Source of the DNA: Paragonimus westermani
Lineage: Eukaryota > Platyhelminthes > Trematoda > Plagiorchiida > Troglotrematidae
Reading direction: 5' to 3'
DNA length: 64,000 nucleotides
Assembly (NCBI GenBank): GCA_008508345.1
Contig: QNGE01001265.1
Location: 56,450-120,449, forward strand
Position numbers and translations under genes: made by a program. Below the pieces are notes generated by a model. The model did no database searches, was not told the DNA's origin, and saw nothing but the letters and a program-made list of their open reading frames with translations. This document shows, one piece after another, positions 57,545-64,000 of the stretch. Each line of letters opens with the position of its first letter. Positions within the stretch are counted from its first letter, which is position 1.

Positions 57545-57905
57545 TGGGAGATTTGATGATCTGGATGTGACCCAGTTGTAAAAAATCAGGACCTCGGCTG
57601 AAGTTGAACCAGCGACAGAAAGAGCATGCCTCAAAGCGGCAAGCGTTCTACCAGCCCAGCTACGAAACCACCCAGGAGCTCGGGAATTCTACATTTGGAC
57701 TCTGTCACCCACTCGACTCACTGTCTCATACATATTCCAGGAGATCAACTGTTCTTGCAGGATTTCTCAAACAGTTCACGCTGGAATTCACTAAGTCCAC
57801 TACCAAACCATTTATTAGTAGTACAATTTCTAGGCCAGGGTATTGACGATTTAAGCTTTACTCCTTGTCAGAAAATTTTCTTCGCTAACTCGCCAGAATA
57901 AAGCT
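57545..57905 (-). repeat. Dispersed repeat, copy B, with tRNA-like block
   Basis: The reverse complement aligns with 1645-2000. On the minus strand the tRNA-like part reads GTAGCTGGGCTGGTAGAACG (A box) and GGTTCAACTTC (B box), better preserved than in copy A. The tRNA-like block lies toward the 3' side of the conserved segment, which is unusual for a SINE head. Plus-strand open frames at 57604-57901 run antisense across it and are not genes. Confidence 0.55.
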
Positions 57906-57909
57906 GAAG

Positions 57910-58230
57910 AGAAGTAAAGCTTGTAGACTTCAGAGTGAATCCAAAATAGAGTGGTTGAGTTAGTTTGGAGTTATATCGACTTGTCAGTTGAACGATCTTA
58001 ATATTTAAGACAGTTTCTCAGTTATGTCAAACCTTTATCAGCTAAGTCTAGTGAGATAACAGTTGAAAATCAAAGAAAAACTCAAAAACTGCATTCGAGT
58101 CGCTGTTATAATACAAAGATTCAAGCGAATATTAAGTGGAACGTCTCTGGTGATACGAAAGCAAAAGTTAACTACGTAGGGCACTCCGAATACGGTTGAT
58201 TATCAAATAGTGCTAGCACGTTTTTTCCCT
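57910..58230. other. No supported gene
   Basis: AT-rich gap between copy B and the next exon candidate. Confidence 0.3.
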
Positions 58231-58238
58231 GGTCTTAC

Positions 58239-58376
58239 AGTGCTTGAAGTACGTGTGCTATCTGCTCTTGTACAGATGTAGGATACTGTTTTGCTCTCAC
58301 GTCTATACATTTAGCCAACCGCTTGAAACACGCGCAATTACTTAATGTTGCAAGCAGGCACGTGGGTTTAGTAGAA
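58239..58376 (-). CDS. Internal exon, minus strand, unidentified
   Basis: A 138-nt block (one nucleotide, 45 codons, two nucleotides) lies between CTGTTTTTCGCTAG and AGCACT|GTAAGA on the minus strand. It reads STKPTCLLATLSNCACF, KRLAKCIDVRAKQYPTSVQ and EQIAHVLQAL. It is helical with Cys and Leu at regular spacing. Both splice signals are good and the phase arithmetic is exact. Neighbouring exons were not found, although a minus-strand block at 60361-60530 may belong to the same gene. Confidence 0.45.
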
Positions 58377-58379
58377 CTA

Positions 58380-59560
58380 GCGAAAAACAGTTGGAAACGC
58401 AGTTTCAAGCTTGATGGTTTTTCACTCTTGTGCACACTCAATTGTGTATCACTGTCTTCAGTGCTTGCTCAAGCACGTGGTTAGAAAATGCTGGCTTATT
58501 TTCTAACCATCTGTACTGTTTATCTCACTCAATAGTTTCTGTAGATCACTATGAGTGTCAGGAAACGTGTAAGAATTCAACCTTCCTCGATAGCTCAGAT
58601 GGTCTTTTTATTTTCATCTAAGATGGAGCTTAAGTAGTACATGTTCAAAGGCCGGATTTTAACCAAAGCACACAGTCAGTTCCGTGATTGTTGTTACTTA
58701 TCAGGACGTATGCTCAAAACTCATCGATTAGGCATACCCGATCAATGACAGCAACCACAAAGCAGGTTATGTGCCTCCAGCACATACAAGTCAGCAATTG
58801 CAGTTTACTTGAACGATTATGCGTTCAAACTTAGCCTTCGGGTAATAGCTTCATGTCTGACTATGTATCAGGTGTAGTCAGTAAAACTAGCCGGTCTATT
58901 CCACCACACCAATATCTGGCGTGCAAGCATAGTCCAAATTTATGTCCCACTGACTTACTTTTAAGACGAAATCCGATTTGATTCGTAATCAAATGAGTTC
59001 ATCCAAAATACCCTGATTCTAGCACATTTTTCACACATTTGACTCCCAGGTTATGAGAAACTTACTGGTGTTTTTGATCAACCTACAAATCACAATTATG
59101 GTTCCTCGTCTCAAATTACAATAAGTACTTTAATGAAAAAGTTGCATTATCATGTTGAATGACAGAGTAGCTAGACCACTTCTGTCAAAAGTGAATTTAA
59201 GGTAGCCAACAATCAGCAAAAAAACGAACCCTCTGCGTTGTATTTGATGGCTCTTGTATATGCAATGCTTGCCGCTGTTTTGGCATCGATGGCCTAATTC
59301 TTAACTATTTCCTTTGATGCTGCTGATTTTATTTATTCCCAGGAAATTTGCAGCTGAATTTTGTTAACAGTGGAACAGGACATGAGGGATTACAGAGTAG
59401 ACTGACTGAGGTACGCTTGTAACGAAGGGGTAGTAACTGGTAGGTTAGATGAACTGCTCCTTAGGAATACAACTGCTTCCAAAATTTCGCTTGATACAGC
59501 CTATAAATAGCCATCATCTTTTGATAAACAAATTGGGAATAACACAACGTTACGAGCAAG
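58380..59560. other. No supported gene
   Basis: No exon or repeat was recognised before the ribozyme-like motif at 59575. Confidence 0.3.
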
Positions 59561-59574
59561 TTGTAATACTCTAC

Positions 59575-59604
59575 GTTTCAACCACCTCGGGTGGCCTTCC
59601 TCAG
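59575..59604 (-). ncRNA. PLE-type hammerhead-like motif
   Basis: On the minus strand: CTGAGGA (position 7 is variable in hammerheads, so this core is allowed), stem II GGCCACC-CGA-GGTGGTT, then GAAACGTAG. Stem I can form from ACTC and GAGT. Stem III is reduced to a palindromic ACGT, typical of PLE minimal hammerheads. No PLE coding sequence is adjacent. Confidence 0.5.
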
Positions 59605-59609
59605 GAGTG

Positions 59610-59638
59610 TTGTAATCGAAATCGGATTTCGATTACAA
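59610..59638. repeat. 14-bp palindrome beside the ribozyme-like motif
   Basis: TTGTAATCGAAATC and its exact reverse complement are separated by a single G. It starts five bases from the ribozyme core. ATTACAAC also occurs on the other side of the motif, as if two PLE ends met here. Confidence 0.8.
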
Positions 59639-59639
59639 G

Positions 59640-60355
59640 ATATCTTACAGCTATCTTCTACGCTAACCAAGCCTATGCAATCGTTAGGTCCAGTTAAATC
59701 TCTCTCTCCAATCTCGATAAAGCCTACTCGGAGCAGTTAAAAGCTAATCAGTTAGTTCTACACTTGTGCAGCAGTTGCGCAATATTTGATCTCATTTATT
59801 GCCTCTTTTGCTTTATAGATATCCAAGTCGATCTTGACGACATCGACCACTGGTTGAACATGCTGCGACCAAGTAATTAAATTTTTGTATTTCGCACTAT
59901 TTTTACTGTTTTTAATAGGTACCGCTTATTCCAATTAGACGAAATACCTGCTACGTTTCATTCGACTGTCTGAGTAAATGGTCATTCCAAAGTTATCAAT
60001 ACAGTTCAATTGACCTCTGCTAAAAATTACGCACAGATACTTACCACGCCACGGAATGAACGAAATTACAATTTACTGTAGTTTCCTTCTAGTTTTTCTC
60101 TGCTAATTTTCACTCCACGATCTACTCAAACCTTACCACTCAGACACTCAATACTTACAGCTACTTGGCAAACTCTGGGCTTGGCGCGATGACTCAGCTG
60201 CACACATTTGTAAGCTGAAACGAACATTTCTTTTTCACTGACAGTAGCTAGTTCACACAAGATTTCAGTTTTTTGAAACGTATTATACGTCGATTGCTTC
60301 CTGGAGTGCAGACAGCGTTGCAAATGCAGTCTACATCCTGACTGGGTTGTGTATG
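59640..60355. other. No supported gene
   Basis: GCTACGTTTCATTCGACTGTCTGAG near 59950 recalls the GAAACGTAG box of PLE ends, but lacks a hammerhead core. Confidence 0.25.
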
Positions 60356-60360
60356 TGTGT

Positions 60361-60530
60361 TCAGGTCACCACAAAATTTTGTCGCGGGTGTCTGATACTA
60401 ATGTACAACCAAAAGATGTGCTCGTCAGATAGGACTGTGAATTCTTTTTGAGGTCTGGAAAAAGTAGACAAAATATTGCGAAGTAGTTTCCCAGGTGGCA
60501 AATCGGTTTTTTCACAAATCGACGACCACA
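60361..60530 (-). CDS. Exon candidate with two open frames, minus strand
   Basis: A good acceptor (CACTTGCTCAG, minus strand) is followed by 170 nt open in two frames. The more protein-like frame reads SSICEKTDLPPGKLLRNILS, FSRPQKEFTVLSDEHIFW and SIRHPRQNFVV. The other reads RRFVKKPICHLGNYFAIFC. A GTGACC near the end could be a donor. The first reading has a better mix of charged and hydrophobic residues. Confidence 0.3.
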
Positions 60531-60896
60531 CTGAGCAAGTGACTTCCAATAGTATGATACGTAAGTACTCACAGGTCGACTGTTTCATCTCCTGGATGCC
60601 TTGTAATTGGACTAAGATTTTATGCTGCCTGAGCTACTTTCTTCACACTTAAATTTTTCATCTCACTAGCGCCACGTCGGATAAAGCGTGGTTAGAATCC
60701 TAATAAATGCACCTTCATTAGCTTGATAAGTTTGTGCCCATCCTTTGACATTAAGTAGTCCTTCGGTAGTAACACTGGAAGCAGTATTCTGTTTGGTTTG
60801 TTTGTGTATATGAATGGTAAGCATCAGCAGACATGTTCGTAAAAATTATGTTGAAAAAAGTCAGTTGAGTCTACACAGGTTTGCAAAGTTTTTCAG

Positions 60897-61143
60897 AACA
60901 CAGGACAGACGTGTAGTTTTAGTGAAAGAAGGAATGAAAGTTGCAGGCAACTGCTCACGCTTGTATGTAGACAACTGTGTCAACTCTTTCTGTCCACCGG
61001 TAACCATCCAAAAATTACCTGACGAAAAACGCATAAGATGCACAATGCCGAGAAGTGCATGCTTGTTGCCTGGAGCTACTGTTACTCTCACCTGCCTACA
61101 AGACACTGCATTGATAGAACTCTGGGCCTTTGCTATGGTCTAA
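60897..61143 (+). CDS. Cysteine-rich terminal exon, possibly extracellular
   Basis: TTTGCAAAGTTTTTCAG is a strong acceptor. It opens one nucleotide plus 81 codons to TAA at 61141-61143. Six cysteines are spread as NC, DNC, SFC, RC, SAC and LTC within about 45 residues (KVAGNCSRLYVDNC, SFCPPVTIQKLPDEKRIRC, ACLLPGATVTLTC). The FCPP ... PGATVTLTC pattern recalls a sushi/CCP module, in which a C-P start and a G-x-x-V-x-x-x-C turn are usual. The fit is loose and the final Trp-x-C is missing. Confidence 0.42.
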
Positions 61144-61149
61144 CTAGCA

Positions 61150-62890
61150 ACAGGAACTGTATACCATTACAGAGCAAACACTCTACCTTATGAAGTACAA
61201 AGCCTATCCGACAGTTTGCACACATCCAGTTTAAACTCAGTGGGACAAAGACCTCAGTGTATTACATGAGATCCATCAGCTGACCCAGCGCACCGACTTG
61301 CCAGTAAGAATTCTCATGCAACGCAGTTGAATTCTATGTGAATCATTTCTGAACACTTAGTGTTTTACTGAAAAGTCGTTGATTCGTATCCAGCTGAAAC
61401 CTAGACATTTCATTATAAATCATAAATTATCCCTATTACACGCCTATCATCTAAGGCCTTGATATTTCGTGTGCTAGAGTGTGCTGAGCTCTTAACGTGC
61501 AGGAAATTTATTGATTTATATTTTGACATAATTTGTACATACGAGCTGTGAATCTCATGTAAACGTAAACATATGAACTCTGACAAAAATCAAGTCATTA
61601 GCACAAGTTATTTCAGCTTAGTTTCCATGCTAACACTCGTAAGTCCAACGTCCAGTAAGTGATCAACTTTTCTTCATAGAAATCTATGGATTCCACTACA
61701 TAATCAGCATAGTAGAGTTTAAGGGGTTCACTGACCTTCCATTTAAAATGTTTGAAAGATGGCTGTTAGCTGAGTGCATCTGGTGATGAACTGCAAAAGA
61801 CAACAAGACAGAGCAATTGTTATCTAACTGATTCTGGTGTAGAACTGTTGCTATTATGTATTGTGGTTGACGGTCTTGTGGAAATAGAAGAGACACAGAG
61901 GTTCTGCAGACTTGATATCTTTCTGTTGTTTGGATCCATTTAGAGGGGTAGTATTAAAGGTTCATTCGGGGTTTTGTGTCGGAAAACTTAGTCATAAACC
62001 TACAGAATAATGCAAAAAATTGGTGGCAATCATGTTTTTAAACAGCTGTGTAAGGATTACTAATGTAAGGGTTGAGGTTCTGTCAGAGAAGGCTCAAAAT
62101 CTACAAGACCGCTATCATATTTTTCTGCTTTCATTTGGGGGGTGGAGGCACGATTACTAAGTATATCTTAAATTCCTCAGTTGGCGTTTGATCATTTATT
62201 CTGGCTAGTGTGCTTTGTGTATCTGCTCAAATATGTTTGCGTCTAATCTGGTTTTCATTGTTTACTTCAACTTAGCTGATTTGTTTGTATATCAGAGTTT
62301 ATCGAGTTACTGAACACGTGTTACTCCACTCCTGTCCATTCTGAGTAACCGTTTAGTTCGTGTTGTATCGAGTGCTGAGATTTTGTTATCAACATTCACG
62401 TATACTGAAAACAAACATTCTGTCAATCTGAAACTTTCTGAGTAACCTTGTATACTTTATTCAACGCGTATCATATCTGATTTATTCATTTATTGAGGCA
62501 CCAAAACACCTGAATGGTGTGAGTTACAAGAGATGCGCATATATCAGTCTAATTAAATAAATTCCTAACCTGCTGTCTGTGAAGCTAGGCTGAGTAAACT
62601 TACTAAAATTTGATAAACTCTAGAAAAATTGCTGAGGAAAGTTGAACAACACCTCTGGTACTGTTTTGTAGACTTGCCTGCAACGAGTTCATGGATGGCA
62701 ACCTTGAACAAATTGACAGATATGCAACGTCGAGCTGCTTCGAATTTTTATCAGGTAAGATGTGAAATTCTAACGTTGTTTTCAAAAATACCCAAGACAA
62801 CATACTAATAGAAGTTAACAATGGTAGTTTGCAAATCTTGCTCACAGTTTACATACATGCATATACATTACATATATATTCTTCTCCAGG
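61150..62890. other. No supported gene
   Basis: AT-rich. The minus frame 61696-61896 is open but short and without splice support. Confidence 0.3.
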
Positions 62891-62899
62891 CTGGACAAC

Positions 62900-63130
62900 A
62901 TACACAGTTGATTGAAAGCTCGTGTATTAAGATAAACTTTCCAGCCATCCTGTTCCGAAGAGAATCACTAAACTCGAGTTTCATTCTAGCTGAAGCTCAT
63001 CAGTGGTGCATGTCCTTGCCACGGTTGAGGCTTGAAATCCGACTAATCTTTCATGAGGCAATTATGTTTACCACTGTGCCAGTAAAGTCACGCCAGACAG
63101 AATAAAATTATTATATCTGAAAACTCAAGA
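62900..63130 (-). mobile_element. Second hammerhead SINE copy, decayed
   Basis: It aligns along its length with 56775-57030 in the same orientation: tail AACTTTCCAGCCATCC, core, then a tRNA-like head with ACTGGCACAGTGGTAAAC. The hammerhead core CTGATGA and GAAAC are kept, but stem II (GCTTC ... AGAAT) no longer pairs, stem I has mismatches and the triplet is GTT. It is presumably catalytically dead. The plus-strand ORF at 62821-63105 is an antisense shadow. Confidence 0.65.
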
Positions 63131-63139
63131 AGGATACAC

Positions 63140-63830
63140 TATATATACCACGTTTTATTCTTAAATTCACCCTATACTTTCAAAACATTTGTGTTATCCG
63201 GTTGTTTTTTTGTGGTTTCTTAAATTCTTTTAAAAAATGAAAAGCACTGGAGAAGCATTTATGGCAGCACTACATGTCAAACCTCTGATTAATGAACATA
63301 GACTGACAGTGTATCAGTTAACTACTTAACTAGTTTGTTCGAAAAACGTGAGCTGAATAAGGAAATCCGTATATTTTTTTGAAATTAGCGTAGTTTAACC
63401 ACCCAACGACAAATCCGCTGTACTGCCTTGTGAACAGTAATCGGAAATGAAGGATATCTGCCTCTCTTTCAAGTGTATCATACCACAGGTTCTCACGTCA
63501 AATGCTGTCGTAATTTTGTGTTCCGCAATGCAGTCGTGTAAGTAAGTCGTGAGCTGTTGGCCGGTGTAGCGTTTTCTACATTCTGTACACGAACACGTGT
63601 TCTACTATGAATGACAACATAGACCAAGAGGGAGAGGGAATTTGGAAACCCGAGTGTGCATAACGAACTTGAACCTGAGATATCTTTATCAAGGTATCAA
63701 AGCTATCTGAAGGTATCCAGTTTTGATAACCACCCATTTGCCAGAACAGTTACAATATCAACGCAACCTGGTTACGGACGCACAGAAATGGGTGATATGT
63801 TTATTTGATAACTATTCAAAGAATTGCAGA
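63140..63830. other. No supported gene
   Basis: AT-rich sequence up to the retroelement at the window edge. Confidence 0.3.
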
Positions 63831-64000
63831 CTGCTACCTTGACGTGGTGGTCGAGCTTGTGTACTGTTTTGATCCGGCGGGCTATGCTGACTAGGACTCC
63901 GGTCCTTCCAGGTGCAACCTTGTCAGACAGGCCAAAGGGGAGCAGTCAGACGAAAAGCAGTTACACTCATAGGATTGTATGTCGCACTGCTGACCGCGTA
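63831..64000 (+). mobile_element. 5' region of an RTE-type LINE, cut by the window edge
   Basis: GCTACCTTGACGTGGTGGTC and the following G/C-rich segment with CTATGCTGACTAGGACTCCG, AGACAGGCCAAAGGGGAG and CAGACGAAAAGCAG match the conserved 5' untranslated region that I know from flatworm RTE/SR2-like elements. It lies on the plus strand and continues past 64000, where the endonuclease-RT ORF would be expected. It may be a fuller copy than those at 34, 52 and 54.8 kb, but nothing can be said about that from here. Confidence 0.6.

Noticed and set aside
57604..57901. Two overlapping plus-strand ORFs of 80-91 codons
   Set aside because: They run antisense across repeat copy B and have no splice support.
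1..64000. CRISPR arrays, rRNA genes, bacterial operons or riboswitches
   Set aside because: No regularly spaced repeats, rRNA landmarks or prokaryotic gene organisation were seen. The window is eukaryotic.

Overview
This is a stretch of animal nuclear DNA. No prokaryotic features are visible: there are no long ORFs, operons, Shine-Dalgarno sites, rRNA genes or CRISPR arrays. Coding potential comes as short open blocks of 30-100 codons bounded by GT/AG splice-type signals and separated by kilobases of AT-rich sequence. The repeats point to a parasitic flatworm, most likely a digenean trematode with a large genome. They are RTE-type LINE fragments, a Penelope-like element (PLE), and a tRNA-headed SINE that carries a hammerhead ribozyme, like the schistosome Sm-alpha elements. 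The taxon is inferred from repeat content only.

Layout. 0.3-1.0 kb: two phase-compatible plus exons followed by a frame broken by one TGA. 1.65-2.0 kb: copy A of a repeat with a tRNA-like block (copy B is inverted at 57.6 kb). 4-13 kb: isolated exon candidates on both strands and one possible gag-like remnant. 14.0-14.5 kb: a broken CR1/Jockey-like LINE reverse transcriptase (RT), minus strand. 15.4-18.45 kb: a phase-compatible minus-strand gene model of up to four exons. 22.4-24.9 kb: a decayed PLE (minus strand) with RT and GIY-YIG regions, a perfect 365-bp tandem duplication, and an opposed partial PLE copy beside it. 25.4-28.4 kb: three long plus-strand exons whose phases agree. 32.97-33.28 kb: a lysine-rich 105-residue minus ORF. 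34.2-35.1 kb: an RTE LINE 3' half. 35.4-38.2 kb: further exon candidates. 41.5-42.4 kb: two phase-compatible plus exons. 43.2-43.4 kb: a 193-bp hairpin whose arms each hold a PLE-type hammerhead motif.

50.4-55.1 kb: a coding exon with good splice sites (54176-54473) lies in a ~460-bp block that recurs inverted and truncated at 50539-50998, about 3 kb away. Two RTE fragments lie inside and beside this arrangement. 56.75-57.9 kb: a SINE with a near-intact hammerhead ribozyme, a small palindrome, and repeat copy B. 58-61 kb: exons on both strands and a second PLE-type hammerhead next to a palindrome. 62.9-63.1 kb: a decayed second SINE copy. 63.83 kb to the edge: the 5' region of an RTE-type element that runs off the window.

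How the parts work together. I could not identify any host gene by homology. Exon calls rest on frame openness, splice-site quality, phase agreement and composition, so most are moderate to low confidence. The clearest biology is the set of self-cleaving RNA motifs carried by two unrelated retroelement classes (SINE and PLE), and the inverted duplication that copied most of a coding exon.
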